Source: JADLHS01 sp039806955
GTDB lineage: Bacteria > Verrucomicrobiota > Verrucomicrobiia > Limisphaerales > JADLHS01
DNA length: 64,000 nt
Direction: 5' to 3'
NCBI GenBank assembly: GCA_039806955.1
Contig: JBDHQI010000010.1
Location: forward strand, 68,657 to 132,656
The first letter of the stretch is position 1. Every line of letters starts with the position of its first letter. The translations under genes and the position numbers were made by a program. Positions 35,698-44,558 of this stretch are shown here, in pieces. Under the pieces are notes generated by a model that was given only the letters and a program-made list of their open reading frames with translations, was not told the origin of the DNA and did not search any database.

Positions 35698-37041
35698 ATG
35701 TTTGAATCGCTCAGCAGCAAACTCCAAAACGCTTTCCGTAATCTGCGCGGCCTGGGAAAAATTTCCGAGAGCAACGTGTCCGACGCGCTGCGCGACGTGC
35801 GCCTGGCGTTACTCGAAGCCGACGTCAATTTCAAGGTGGCGCGGGACTTCATCGAACGCGTCAAAGCCAAATCCATTGGCGCGGAGGTCGTCCAGAGCAT
35901 TCAGCCCGGACAGCAAATCATTAAAATCATCAACGATGAACTGGTGGAACTGCTCGGTTCGCAGAACGCCGGGTTGAATTTTGATCGCAATCCCGCCTGC
36001 ATTCTGATGGTCGGTTTGCATGGTGCGGGCAAAACCACGTCCAGTGGCAAACTGGCGCGACTGATCCAAAAACAAGGCCGCCAGCCCTTGTTGGTGGCCG
36101 CCGATGTTTATCGGCCCGCCGCCATGGATCAGTTGGCAACCCTCGCGAAACAACTGGACCTGCCGGCGTTCGTGTCGCGAGGAGAAACCGATGTAACGAA
36201 AATTGCGCGGGATGCGCTGGCTTATGCGGAAACGCACAATCGCAACACGCTCATTTTTGACACGGCGGGACGATTGCAAATTGATGAGCCGTTGGTGCAG
36301 GAATTAGTGCGGCTGCGCGACCTGGTAAAACCGCGTGAAATTCTCCTGGTACTTGACGCCGCCACCGGTCAGGAGGCCGTCAATGTCGCCACGCATTTTG
36401 ATCAGGCCCTAAACATCACGGGCGCGGTCCTGACGAAACTGGATGGTGACGCGCGCGGTGGGGCCGCGCTCAGTTTGAAGGCAGTAACCGGCAAGCCGAT
36501 CAAGTTCATGGGGGTCGGGGAAAAGCTGGAAGATTTCGAGCCGTTTCATCCCGAGCGCATGGCTTCCCGCATTCTCGGCATGGGCGACGTGGTCAGCTTG
36601 GTGGAGAAAGCGGCGGAAGCCGTGGACTTGGAAGACGCCAGGCGCATGGAAGAAAAGATGCGGCGCGGCCAGTTCACGCTGGAAGATTTTCTGGAGCAAT
36701 TACGGCAGATGAAGAAACTCGGGCCGCTGGATAACATCATGAAAATGCTGCCCGGTGGCGCGGAGGCGCTCAAGCAGGTGGACATCACCAAACAGGAGCG
36801 TGAGTTCAAGCACATGGAAGCCATGATCTGTGGCATGACGCCGCAGGAGCGCAAAACGCCAGCCCTCCTGAACGCCAAACGCCGACAGCGGATCGCCAAG
36901 GGCAGCGGGGTGAGCGTGACCGAACTTAACACCATGCTCAACAAATTCGCCCAGATGCAGCAGATGATGAAAAAAATGGGCAAGTTCCAGAAAATGATGG
37001 CGCGCATGGGCGGCGCCGCACCCGGCATGTTTGGACGGTAA
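35698..37041 (+). CDS. ffh: Signal recognition particle protein Ffh
   Basis: The 447-residue protein has the N domain, the G domain with GLHGAGKTTSSGKLA, DTAGRLQID, TKLDGDARGG and the M domain with a Met-rich end (MQQMMKKMGKFQKMMARMGG). It binds 4.5S RNA and nascent signal sequences and docks with FtsY. No 4.5S RNA gene was recognised nearby. Confidence 0.97.
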   Translation: MFESLSSKLQNAFRNLRGLGKISESNVSDALRDVRLALLEADVNFKVARDFIERVKAKSIGAEVVQSIQPGQQIIKIINDELVELLGSQNAGLNFDRNPACILMVGLHGAGKTTSSGKLARLIQKQGRQPLLVAADVYRPAAMDQLATLAKQLDLPAFVSRGETDVTKIARDALAYAETHNRNTLIFDTAGRLQIDEPLVQELVRLRDLVKPREILLVLDAATGQEAVNVATHFDQALNITGAVLTKLDGDARGGAALSLKAVTGKPIKFMGVGEKLEDFEPFHPERMASRILGMGDVVSLVEKAAEAVDLEDARRMEEKMRRGQFTLEDFLEQLRQMKKLGPLDNIMKMLPGGAEALKQVDITKQEREFKHMEAMICGMTPQERKTPALLNAKRRQRIAKGSGVSVTELNTMLNKFAQMQQMMKKMGKFQKMMARMGGAAPGMFGR

Positions 37042-37146
37042 TCTCCCAACCAGCCGGCGGGAGAAGTTTATAAAGCTGAAACTACACGGCGCCGCTGGTG
37101 TCACCAAGTTTATTGGCGGGGACAAACCGCCAACCCAATCCCGGCG

Positions 37147-37665
37147 TCACCACTTCCCATCCGTCAGAGCTGCGGTGATTTGGCGTGCCAAATCCTCCGC
37201 CAACACCGGAAGCGTTTGTCGCTCAGCACTCGGCAAATCATCCCCCGCACGCATCAAAGTGGCCCCGGTCAAATCATCCTCATAAACCACCCGTCCCGTA
37301 ATGCGGTCGCGCACCACCACATGCGCCGTAAAGGTCAGGCGATAATCGCGTCCCGTCGTAATGTCCGTCGGCAGGAAGCTGATTTGGCCGCGTTGATAGG
37401 AAAGAATGTCGCCGGAAACCACCAGATCGCCATCAGCATGTGAGGCCAGCGTGTAAGTGCCGTCGCGCTGGATTTCCTTGCGCAGCGCGGTGGTGATCGC
37501 CTCACCCAGACGCGGCTCCAAAGTGCGATTAAAGAACGGCTGAATTTGGATGGAACGCGCGCCGGCAGTTTGCCCGCCAGTGGGCCCCAGGCGGTAGCCC
37601 GCGCAACCCCCCAGCAGCACGCTCAGGCCGATCGCTAACATGCCGCGCTTCCAAACCATGATCAT
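37147..37665 (-). CDS. lptE: LPS-assembly lipoprotein LptE-like
   Basis: The 172-residue protein has a lipobox LLGGC followed by AGYRLGPTGG, then IQIQPFFNRTLEPRLGEAITTALRKEIQRDG and a domain with VSGDILSYQRG and YRLTFTAHVVV, which is the LptE pattern. LptE plugs the LptD barrel that inserts lipopolysaccharide into the outer membrane. The ATG at 37665 overlaps the stop of the bamD-like gene (ATGA). Confidence 0.85.
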   Translation of the reverse strand: MIMVWKRGMLAIGLSVLLGGCAGYRLGPTGGQTAGARSIQIQPFFNRTLEPRLGEAITTALRKEIQRDGTYTLASHADGDLVVSGDILSYQRGQISFLPTDITTGRDYRLTFTAHVVVRDRITGRVVYEDDLTGATLMRAGDDLPSAERQTLPVLAEDLARQITAALTDGKW

Positions 37666-38714
37666 TGCGTCGCGGCGGGCAGGCGCTGCTTGATGAGGTC
37701 AATCCGCTCGCGCGCCACGCTGGCGTAACGGGACTCAGCGCCGTTGATCAGAACCTCGTTATAATAAACCAACGCGCCGCTCCAGCGTTTTTGACTGGCG
37801 TAAAATTCGGCAATCTTGAAATTGCCCCGCGCCTGCTCCTCTTTGAGCCGCGCAATGATGCGCCGCACTTCCGGCAACCGCCGATCCTCCGGATGCAGCA
37901 CCATCAAATCATTGAAGGTCGCGATTGCCTGTTCCGCCGTGCTTTGATCGTACTCAGCCGTCAACGCTTGTTTGTAGTAGGACATTCCCGCGCGATACAA
38001 GGCGTCGGCGGCAATGATGGGCAGGTCGTGATAGCGGTCGGCGGCGCGTTCGTAGGCGGACGCGGCTTCCGGGTAATTTTTCTGTGATTCATACGCCGCG
38101 CCAATGCGCAATTGCGCGTGCGGGGCCACGGCGCCATAAGGTCCGTTGGCGACGATTTTTTCAAACAACCCCGCCGTCTTTTCCATGTTCGGAAAGAACG
38201 GCACGTAACCCCAAAAAATATGGAAGCGTTGCCCGGCCAGAAAACGCGAGGCGATTTGGTACTGGCGGCGGGCGGCATCCGCCAGCCGATCGCTCTTGGG
38301 ATACTTGGTGAAAAGTTCCTGGTAGGCGGCAAACGCGCGTTCATCCTTGCGCTGCGCTTCGTACCCGCGTCCCAACAAATATTGCGCCTCGGCGGCATAA
38401 TCGGAGAGCGGCCACTTGCGTACGAGGTAGGAACTGGCTTTGACCGTCGTGGAAAAATCTTTTGCCTCGAACGCTTCCTGCGCCACGGCGAGCTGATCCT
38501 TGGCCTGATCTTTGCGCCATTGAGTCGTCGTGCCCGGCAATTCGTAGTGCCACCCTTCGCCCGGCGTAAAAATCAGCGGGGCCGGTGACGGAAAGGCGAA
38601 AAACAGTCCGGTCAGCAGCAGCAGGCTCAGAATGGTAAACCGACGACTCATGCGCGGACGGTAGCGACGGGAAAAAATCAAGTCAAGCAGGCGACCCCAA
38701 CCGGGGTTCGCCAT
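37662..38714 (-). CDS. BamD-like tetratricopeptide outer-membrane assembly protein
   Basis: An N-terminal hydrophobic segment (residues 25-42) is followed by five TPR-like repeats (AQYLLGRGYEAQRKDERAFAAYQELFTKYPKSD, AQLRIGAAYESQKNYPEAASAYERAADRYHD, NFKIAEFYASQKRWSGALVYYNEVL), as in BamD/YfiO. There is no Cys lipobox, so it is probably membrane-anchored or secreted and not a lipoprotein. The ATG at 38714 follows AAAGG by five bases and touches the upstream stop; ATG 38651 would give a shorter leader. The downstream lptE fits an envelope-assembly operon. Confidence 0.8.
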   Translation of the reverse strand: MANPGWGRLLDLIFSRRYRPRMSRRFTILSLLLLTGLFFAFPSPAPLIFTPGEGWHYELPGTTTQWRKDQAKDQLAVAQEAFEAKDFSTTVKASSYLVRKWPLSDYAAEAQYLLGRGYEAQRKDERAFAAYQELFTKYPKSDRLADAARRQYQIASRFLAGQRFHIFWGYVPFFPNMEKTAGLFEKIVANGPYGAVAPHAQLRIGAAYESQKNYPEAASAYERAADRYHDLPIIAADALYRAGMSYYKQALTAEYDQSTAEQAIATFNDLMVLHPEDRRLPEVRRIIARLKEEQARGNFKIAEFYASQKRWSGALVYYNEVLINGAESRYASVARERIDLIKQRLPAATQ

Positions 38715-39215
38715 TCAGCCTTTGTAAACGATCATCACGGCGTAATCCGTCACAATTTTTTGCGAGCCGATTTCGACGTAGGAATACGTCAGCGGGGTCA
38801 CACTGACCAGATGTTGCTCGCCCACTTTCTGCAGGAATTCCGTCACTGTGTCGTCGAAACGATCGCGACCAACTTCGATACAATCCGTGTGACGGATGGT
38901 TTTGATCCGCAATTTGCGATCGGATTCCTTCGCGGCCACTTCCAGCGGTTTGGAGGGTTTTTCGATCAAACTCGCCGCAGGTTCGCTCCGCACCGGCACT
39001 TTGAGATGGCGCTCAATTTTGGCGGCAGCCGAGGAAGCGATGGGATTAACCGTGCCACTGGCCGGGGGAATGACCGGCAGTCGGTCGCTGGAGCGCGATG
39101 CGGCGGGGATGACGATCTTTTCCGAACACGAGGGGCAGGTGATTTCGGTGCCGGCCCCGCTGGCGTCCACCGCGAGTTCCTGATCGCACTTGGGGCAATT
39201 GAAAATGATGTCCAT
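38715..39215 (-). CDS. Zinc-ribbon hypothetical protein
   Basis: The 166-residue protein starts with a zinc ribbon (CPKC and CPSC, residues 7-31). A Pro/Ala-rich linker follows, and then a 65-residue C-terminal domain (KLRIKTIRHTDCIEVGRDRFDDTVTEFLQKVG) for which I know no family. It is the first gene of a run with the bamD-like and lptE genes, with no gap between them. The zinc ribbon resembles those at the start of many verrucomicrobial and planctomycetal proteins. The function is unknown. Confidence 0.7.
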   Translation of the reverse strand: MDIIFNCPKCDQELAVDASGAGTEITCPSCSEKIVIPAASRSSDRLPVIPPASGTVNPIASSAAAKIERHLKVPVRSEPAASLIEKPSKPLEVAAKESDRKLRIKTIRHTDCIEVGRDRFDDTVTEFLQKVGEQHLVSVTPLTYSYVEIGSQKIVTDYAVMIVYKG

Positions 39216-39304
39216 AATCTCTTGTTCTTTAGTGGTTCAACGGCGGGTTGAGCCTAAGCGCGAATGGAAATGAGCGCCAGAAAAAAGTGCCGATTACGCC
39301 CGAC

Positions 39305-39327
39305 AAAATGCGCCCGCCACGGGCGGG
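39305..39327 (-). terminator. Possible terminator of msrB
   Basis: On the minus strand, about 10 bp after the msrB stop, a 6-bp GC stem (39313-39318 with 39322-39327) with a 3-nt loop is followed by a short T-run. It is weak but well placed. Confidence 0.4.
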
Positions 39328-39335
39328 TTGCCCGC

Positions 39336-39887
39336 TCACTTTTTGGCCGGTTCAAACTGGATGGCCCCGGAATTGATGCAGTAACGCAGCCCGGTCGGCT
39401 TGGGCCCATCATTGAAGACATGGCCCAGGTGCCCGCCACAACGGGCGCACAGCACCTCGATCCGCCGCATGCCAAAGCTGCTGTCCTCCGCTTCGGTGAT
39501 GATGTCCGTCTGCGCCGGGGCGTAGAAACTCGGCCAGCCACATTCCGATTCAAATTTGGTGTCCGAGGCAAACAATAACGCGCCGCAACCCGCACAGTGG
39601 TAATCGCCCGCGTCTTTGGTGTTCCAATATTTGCCGGTGAACGCGCGTTCCGTGCCTTTCTCGCGCAGGATTCGATACTGTTCGGGCGTCAATAGCTTCC
39701 GCCATTCTGCGTCGGTTTTGGTGAGGGTATCAGTCATAGTTAAAGCGGATGAAACGGCCGCGCCGGGCGGCGCCGCCTCCGGCGCCTCGGTTCGTGCGAC
39801 GTGTCGGTCAACGCCGCAGCCAAGCAGCAGTACCGTTGTCCAACCCGCCAGCGTGGTCCGGGCTATTCTCATGATCTCCAAACGCAT
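39336..39887 (-). CDS. msrB: Peptide-methionine (R)-S-oxide reductase MsrB, lipoprotein form
   Basis: The C-terminal 130 residues are a complete MsrB: LLTPEQYRILREKGTERAFTGKYW, two zinc CxxC pairs (CAGC, CARC), GWPSFY, GHLGHVFNDGP and the catalytic Cys in RYCINS. The N-terminus carries a hydrophobic stretch ending LLLGC, a lipobox, followed by a linker, so the enzyme should sit in the envelope and repair oxidised proteins there. ATG 39887 has GAGG five bases upstream; other Met codons lie just before it. Confidence 0.92.
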   Translation of the reverse strand: MRLEIMRIARTTLAGWTTVLLLGCGVDRHVARTEAPEAAPPGAAVSSALTMTDTLTKTDAEWRKLLTPEQYRILREKGTERAFTGKYWNTKDAGDYHCAGCGALLFASDTKFESECGWPSFYAPAQTDIITEAEDSSFGMRRIEVLCARCGGHLGHVFNDGPKPTGLRYCINSGAIQFEPAKK

Positions 39888-39924
39888 CATCACCTCATTG
39901 TCGCGTTACGCCGCGCCAACCACT

Positions 39925-41424
39925 CTACTCTACCTGCGGGAGCCGGTCACGATGAACCCAACCAGCCAGCGGCGCGCGTTCCTTGTGCCAGGATGTACTC
40001 TGTTCGTAGGCATGCGCAATTTTAAGAATGGTTGCTTCACCAAACGGCGGGCCGAGCAATTGCAATCCGATGGGCAGTTGGGGTGAACCGGTGAAACCGC
40101 ACGGCACGCTGATTCCGCAGATTCCCGCCAAGTTGCATGAAATTGTGAACACGTCAGAAAGATACATTTGCAGCGGATCGGACGATTTCTCGCCGATCTT
40201 GAATGCAGCCGTTGGCGTCGTCGGCGTCACGATGGCATCCACCTGCTCGAATGCCTTGAGAAAATCCTGCCGGATGAGCGTTCGCACTTTTTGCGCGCGC
40301 AGATAATACGCGTCGTAATAACCGCTGCTCAAAACATACGTGCCCAAAATGATGCGTCGTTTCACTTCCGCGCCAAACCCCTGACCGCGCGTGTTGCAAT
40401 AAAGCTCGAGCGGATCGTCCCCCTCGGCGCGCCAACCATAGCGAATGCCGTCGAAGCGGGCGAGATTCGCCGAGGCTTCAGCCGGCGCAATGATGTAATA
40501 CGTGGCGGCGGCGTAATCCGCATGGGGCAAGGAAATCGCCGTCACGCTGGCGCCCAACGCCTGCAGTTGTTCAATTGCCCGATCCACCGCGGCCTTCACC
40601 TCCGGGTCCAGACCCGGGATCTGAAATTCCCGGGGCAAACCGATCCGCAACCCTTTGATGTTTCCATCCAACGCCTGGAGGTAATCCGGTACCGGTTGCT
40701 TCACACTGGTCGTGTCGCGCTCGTCGTGGCCGCTGATCACCTGGAGCAACGTGGCCGTATCACGAACGTCCTTGGTGAACGGTCCGACCTGATCCAGGGA
40801 CGAAGCAAACGCCACCAAACCGTAGCGCGAAACGCGGCCGTAAGTGGGTTTGAATCCCACGCAACCACAGAACGCCGCCGGTTGGCGAATCGAACCGCCC
40901 GTGTCCGATCCCAGCGCGCCAATGACTTCATCCGCCGCCACTGCTGCCGCCGAGCCGCCAGAGGAACCGCCCGGAATGCGTGTCGGATCCCACGGATTAC
41001 GCGTCAATCCAAATGCCGAGGTTTCTGTCGAACTGCCCATGGCGAACTCGTCCATGTTCAAACGACCAAACACAACTGCGCCCGCTGCCTTGAGTTTGGT
41101 GACGACCGTGGCGTCGTAAGGAGAAATAAAATTTCCCAGAATTTTGGAGCCGCAATTCAGCGGTTGATTCTTTACGGCGAAAACGTCCTTAAGCCCGATG
41201 GGAACGCCCAGCAACGGACGGTCCAGACCCATCCCTTGGGCAATTTCCTGGTCCAGTGCGTCGGCTTGCGCGAGGGCATCGGCCGCATCGTAGCTGATGA
41301 AAGCGTGGATTTTTTCATCCACCCGCGCGATGCGATCCAGGCACGCCTGCATGGCGGCGCGGACGCTGATTTCCCGTCGGGCAATGCGCACGGTTAATTC
41401 CGAAATGGTGAGTTGATGAGGCAT
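39925..41424 (-). CDS. gatA: Glutamyl-tRNA(Gln) amidotransferase subunit A
   Basis: The 499-residue protein is an amidase with the catalytic Lys-Ser-Ser set: GVPIGLKDVFAVKNQP, PGGSSGGSAAAVAADEV and GSDTGGSIRQPAAFCG. With GatB and GatC it converts Glu-tRNA(Gln) to Gln-tRNA(Gln), or Asp-tRNA(Asn) to Asn-tRNA(Asn). gatC lies 21 bp upstream in the same direction; gatB is not in the window. Confidence 0.97.
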   Translation of the reverse strand: MPHQLTISELTVRIARREISVRAAMQACLDRIARVDEKIHAFISYDAADALAQADALDQEIAQGMGLDRPLLGVPIGLKDVFAVKNQPLNCGSKILGNFISPYDATVVTKLKAAGAVVFGRLNMDEFAMGSSTETSAFGLTRNPWDPTRIPGGSSGGSAAAVAADEVIGALGSDTGGSIRQPAAFCGCVGFKPTYGRVSRYGLVAFASSLDQVGPFTKDVRDTATLLQVISGHDERDTTSVKQPVPDYLQALDGNIKGLRIGLPREFQIPGLDPEVKAAVDRAIEQLQALGASVTAISLPHADYAAATYYIIAPAEASANLARFDGIRYGWRAEGDDPLELYCNTRGQGFGAEVKRRIILGTYVLSSGYYDAYYLRAQKVRTLIRQDFLKAFEQVDAIVTPTTPTAAFKIGEKSSDPLQMYLSDVFTISCNLAGICGISVPCGFTGSPQLPIGLQLLGPPFGEATILKIAHAYEQSTSWHKERAPLAGWVHRDRLPQVE

Positions 41425-41445
41425 GTCGGTTGCGGAATGCGCGAG

Positions 41446-41733
41446 TTACTCGACAATTTTGGGAACAACAAACAACCCGCCCGCCTGCCGGGGCGCGTTG
41501 TGCAGCGCCGCCTCGTGCGAAAGTGAGGGTTGAATGACGTCCGGGCGGGTGACGTTGACCGTCGGGACGGCGTGTGCGGTGGGTTCGACTTGGGACACAT
41601 CCACGGCCTTCAATTGTTCAATAAAACCGAGGATGTTGCCCAGTTGGGTGCCGAGCGTTTTTTCCTCTTCCGGAGTGAGCGCCAGTCGGGCCAGATGCGC
41701 CACATATTTGACATCAAAATCGGTTCCAGCCAT
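41446..41733 (-). CDS. gatC: Glutamyl-tRNA(Gln) amidotransferase subunit C
   Basis: The 95-residue protein fits GatC: VKYVAHLARLALTPEEEKTLGTQLGNILGFIEQL, VEPTAHAVPTVNVTRPDV. It stabilises GatA-GatB. It is immediately upstream of gatA. Confidence 0.95.
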   Translation of the reverse strand: MAGTDFDVKYVAHLARLALTPEEEKTLGTQLGNILGFIEQLKAVDVSQVEPTAHAVPTVNVTRPDVIQPSLSHEAALHNAPRQAGGLFVVPKIVE

Positions 41734-41789
41734 GTGCGGAGATTAGCGAGTTGCCGGGGTCGTTCCAAGTTCCAACTGGCCGCCGTCGG

Positions 41790-42068
41790 TTATTCCTCGT
41801 CGAACTTGCGTTGCAATAGCGCCTCAATTTCTGTCACTGCCTGGGCGGCGTCATTGCCATTGGCGTGGACCGTCAATTTGCACCCGGGGCCGGCCGCCAG
41901 CATCATCAGGCCCATAATGCTTTTGCCGTTCACCGTTTCTCCGTCTTTTTCGACCATGATCTCGGCAGTAAAGCGGTTGGCCGTCTTCACAAACATGGCG
42001 GCTGGCCGCGCGTGAATGCCCAGCTTGTTTTGCACTGTGAGTTCTTTGGTCAGCTTCGATCCACTCAT
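41790..42068 (-). CDS. ptsH: HPr family phosphocarrier protein
   Basis: The 92-residue HPr has the active histidine in NKLGIHARPAAMFVK and the regulatory serine in NGKSIMGLMMLAAGPG. The gene for HPr kinase/phosphorylase lies 46 bp upstream. No enzyme I or sugar-specific PTS gene is in the window, so the pair may act mainly in regulation through Ser phosphorylation. ATG 42068 is preferred over the TTG before it. Confidence 0.94.
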   Translation of the reverse strand: MSGSKLTKELTVQNKLGIHARPAAMFVKTANRFTAEIMVEKDGETVNGKSIMGLMMLAAGPGCKLTVHANGNDAAQAVTEIEALLQRKFDEE

Positions 42069-42114
42069 CAAAATCGCTTCATTATTAGCGAATCGAAGGG
42101 GTTAGGCCATTTTT

Positions 42115-43065
42115 TTATTTTGCCGGTGGCGTGTTAGTCATTTGGGCGATCAACCGCTCATTCAACTCCTTGGCGGGATTATAGCCAGTGATCGCCAATT
42201 TCAGGTGCATGGCTGCCACTTCGATCAGGCGCGCGATGTCCCGACCCGGACGGATCGGAATGGTAATGTGCGGCACCTTAACGCCGAGAATCTGCGTGAA
42301 CTCCTGCTCCAACCCCAGCCGCTCGACATCAGGCACCTCGTTCCACGCCTTCAGTGAAACCACCAAGTCCACCCGTTTGTTGGAGCGAATGCTCTTGATG
42401 CCGAACATTGCCGCGACGTTGATGATACCGATGCCGCGCACTTCCATGTGATCCCTGGTCAACGGAGCCGCCGCGCCAATAACGTGCTGGCCATCCTGCA
42501 AATGCACTTTCACGACGTCATCCGCCACCAGGCAATACCCACGCTCGATCAACGCCAGCACGCTCTCGCTCTTGCCCGCGCCGCTCTCGCCCTTGATAAT
42601 CACACCGATGCCCAGAATATCCACCATGCTGCCCAGCTCGGTGCCGCGCGGCGCAAACATGGTTTCCAGCGTCAGCGTCGCCTGGCTGATGAAGTGCATG
42701 GTGATTTGTGGCGTGCGAAAAACCGGCACCCGCGCCGCGTTGGCCGCCGCGATCATTTCCTCATCCGGTTTCAAATTGCGGCTGCAGACCAGACACGGCA
42801 CCTTGTAGCTGAAAAGGGTTTGGTAACATTTGGCGCGATCCGCCGGCGTTTGCGAGCGGAGGAAAAAAATCTCCGCGTTGCCCAAAGCCTGCACGCGTTT
42901 GTAGGCGAAATACTTCGTGAAACCGGCCAACATCAGCCCCGGACGATTGACGGTCGGCTCAATGATTTCGCGCTTCAAACCCTCCGCGCCCGCCACCAGT
43001 TCCAACCCCAGGGGTTGCTGGTTTTCCCGGAAAAATCGTTCAACGGTGATGACTTCTGGTTTCAT
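42115..43065 (-). CDS. hprK: HPr kinase/phosphorylase
   Basis: The 316-residue protein has the N-terminal HprK domain and the catalytic domain with Walker A GESGAGKSES, and the HprK signature EVRGIGIINVAAMFGIKSIR, together with IPIRPGRDIARLIEVAA. It phosphorylates and dephosphorylates the serine of HPr encoded just downstream. Confidence 0.96.
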   Translation of the reverse strand: MKPEVITVERFFRENQQPLGLELVAGAEGLKREIIEPTVNRPGLMLAGFTKYFAYKRVQALGNAEIFFLRSQTPADRAKCYQTLFSYKVPCLVCSRNLKPDEEMIAAANAARVPVFRTPQITMHFISQATLTLETMFAPRGTELGSMVDILGIGVIIKGESGAGKSESVLALIERGYCLVADDVVKVHLQDGQHVIGAAAPLTRDHMEVRGIGIINVAAMFGIKSIRSNKRVDLVVSLKAWNEVPDVERLGLEQEFTQILGVKVPHITIPIRPGRDIARLIEVAAMHLKLAITGYNPAKELNERLIAQMTNTPPAK

Positions 43066-43178
43066 GGCTTGCCCGTCGCCAGAATAGACGGTGGCGCGTT
43101 GGATTCAATCTGAATTCCCGCCCGATCGTTCCGCGCCACTTCCAGCGGGCGCCTGGGTGAATTCACCGCAACGGCGCT

Positions 43179-43373
43179 TCACGAATGTTTGCCGCCGCAG
43201 CAACCGTTTTTTCCGTCAGTGTGAGATTTATGCGTGGACGATTCCGCTGGAGTGTGATCGTGACCGCACCCGCAACCATCCCCCGCTCCGGCTTTCCCGT
43301 TCTGCCAGCGGGTGAGCAGTACAAAGAAAAATCCGGCCACCAATAAAATTGCGACGATAAATAGAGTTGTCAT
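43179..43373 (-). CDS. Small TM protein with Cys/His-rich tail
   Basis: From ATG 43373 the 64-residue protein has one TM helix (residues 3-20), then a tail with CGCGHDH, THKSHTDG and NGCCGG. The layout recalls FeoB-associated Cys-rich membrane proteins, but no feo genes are near. The tail could bind metal. A longer frame to 43619 lies opposite larB and lacks protein-like sequence, so I use the short start. Confidence 0.55.
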   Translation of the reverse strand: MTTLFIVAILLVAGFFFVLLTRWQNGKAGAGDGCGCGHDHTPAESSTHKSHTDGKNGCCGGKHS

Positions 43374-43535
43374 AGCTTTTGCCCGTCCCCGACAGGCTAC
43401 GCGAATCGCAAATCGTGTCGAGCCTGTGCGATGAGTTCCAGTCTGCGGAAGCGAACCCGGCCCGTGCCACCTTCCGGCGACTTGGCGACTTGGTTTTGGC
43501 GTGACCCAATCCGGTTTTGCTGTCATCGTAATTCC

Positions 43536-44300
43536 GTGACAACAGCTCAGGTCGAACAACTGCTGGAACAATTCCGCGCGGGCGAAATTTCGCGCGGCCA
43601 CGTCCTGCGCGCTCTGCAAATTGCGCCCGTCGCTGATCTGGGTTTTGCTCAGGTGGATTTACATCGGGCGCTGCGCAAGGGATGCCCCGAAGTCATCTTC
43701 GGCGCGGGAAAAACCACCGCCCAAGTGGTGGGCATCGCCGCCCGGCTGTTTCAACAGAAGCAAAATGTACTCGTCACCCGCGCAACGAAAGAACAGGCGC
43801 GCGCCTTGCAAAAGCGGTTCAAGGCCGCCCAACACCATGAACTGGCGCGTTGTGTAACCATTGAAAAATGGCCACTGCCAAAACACCCCGGCACCATTGC
43901 CGTCGTCTCCGCCGGCACGAGCGATCTACCGGTGGCGCAAGAAGCGGCCCTCACCGCCACCCTGATGGGAAACCAAGTGGTGGAAGTTCACGACGTGGGC
44001 GTGGCGGGACTGCATCGCGTCCTGGCGCGTTTGGAAATTTTGCAGCAGGCGAACGTGCTCGTGGTCGTGGCCGGAATGGAAGGCGCGTTGCCGAGTGTGG
44101 TCGCTGGACTCGTGAGCAAGCCGGTCATCGCCGTGCCGACGAGCGTGGGTTACGGCGCGAGTTTCGGCGGCGTGGCGGCGTTGCTCGGCATGTTGAACAG
44201 TTGCGGCAGCGGCGTGACGGTGGTGAACATTGACAACGGATTTGGCGGCGGCTATGCCGCGAGCCAAATCAATGCACTCGCCACAGATGGACACAGATGA
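43536..44300 (+). CDS. larB: Nickel-pincer cofactor biosynthesis protein LarB
   Basis: The 254-residue protein joins an N-terminal domain (AQVEQLLEQFRAGEISRG) to a PurE-like domain (TIAVVSAGTSDLPVAQEAALTATLMGNQVVEVHDVGVAGLHR, VGYGASFGGVAALLGMLNSCGSGVTVVNIDNGFGGGYAA). LarB carboxylates nicotinic acid adenine dinucleotide in the first step of the lactate racemase cofactor pathway. The GTG at 43536 gives the standard N-terminus. The last six residues (ATDGHR) and the stop are encoded by a palindromic repeat. larC, normally the next gene, lies 9.7 kb away beyond an inserted island. Confidence 0.93.
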   Translation: MTTAQVEQLLEQFRAGEISRGHVLRALQIAPVADLGFAQVDLHRALRKGCPEVIFGAGKTTAQVVGIAARLFQQKQNVLVTRATKEQARALQKRFKAAQHHELARCVTIEKWPLPKHPGTIAVVSAGTSDLPVAQEAALTATLMGNQVVEVHDVGVAGLHRVLARLEILQQANVLVVVAGMEGALPSVVAGLVSKPVIAVPTSVGYGASFGGVAALLGMLNSCGSGVTVVNIDNGFGGGYAASQINALATDGHR

Positions 44301-44367
44301 AACACAGATATGTTTCATGCGCCGCGCCAAAATTTTTATTTGTGAACATCTGTGCCCATCTGTGGCG
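44279..44367. repeat. Long imperfect hairpin overlapping the larB stop
   Basis: Arms 44279-44299 and 44347-44367 are complementary over 20 of 21 positions around a 47-nt loop. The unit, based on CACAGATGGACACAGATG, looks like a dispersed repeat; a related half-copy lies just before larC at 53990-54006. Confidence 0.8.
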
Positions 44368-44420
44368 GGTTCAATAAAACCCTTTATCTCATTGGGTTTG
44401 CTCGCAAGATGGACGGCCAC

Positions 44421-44439
44421 TGTCAGCGGAACTGTCAGT
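44421..44439 (+). repeat. Candidate left end repeat of the island
   Basis: TGTCAGCGGAACTGTCAGT here matches 53853-53871 with two differences and in the same orientation. It holds two ACTGTCAG-like half units, a shape often seen at integrase binding sites. Confidence 0.45.
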
Positions 44440-44558
44440 CTGGTGGCGGATGCCAAAACTATTCGCCACCACTGGCTAGGACTCGCTGAAACTCTGCCAC
44501 CACGCGCGTTCAATAACGCCGCCGGTTACAGACTGAATTCTCGTTCAGACCAAACACT

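Noticed and set aside
37113..37133. A 7-bp hairpin between ffh and lptE as a bidirectional terminator.
   Set aside because: No T-run follows on either strand; too weak to list.
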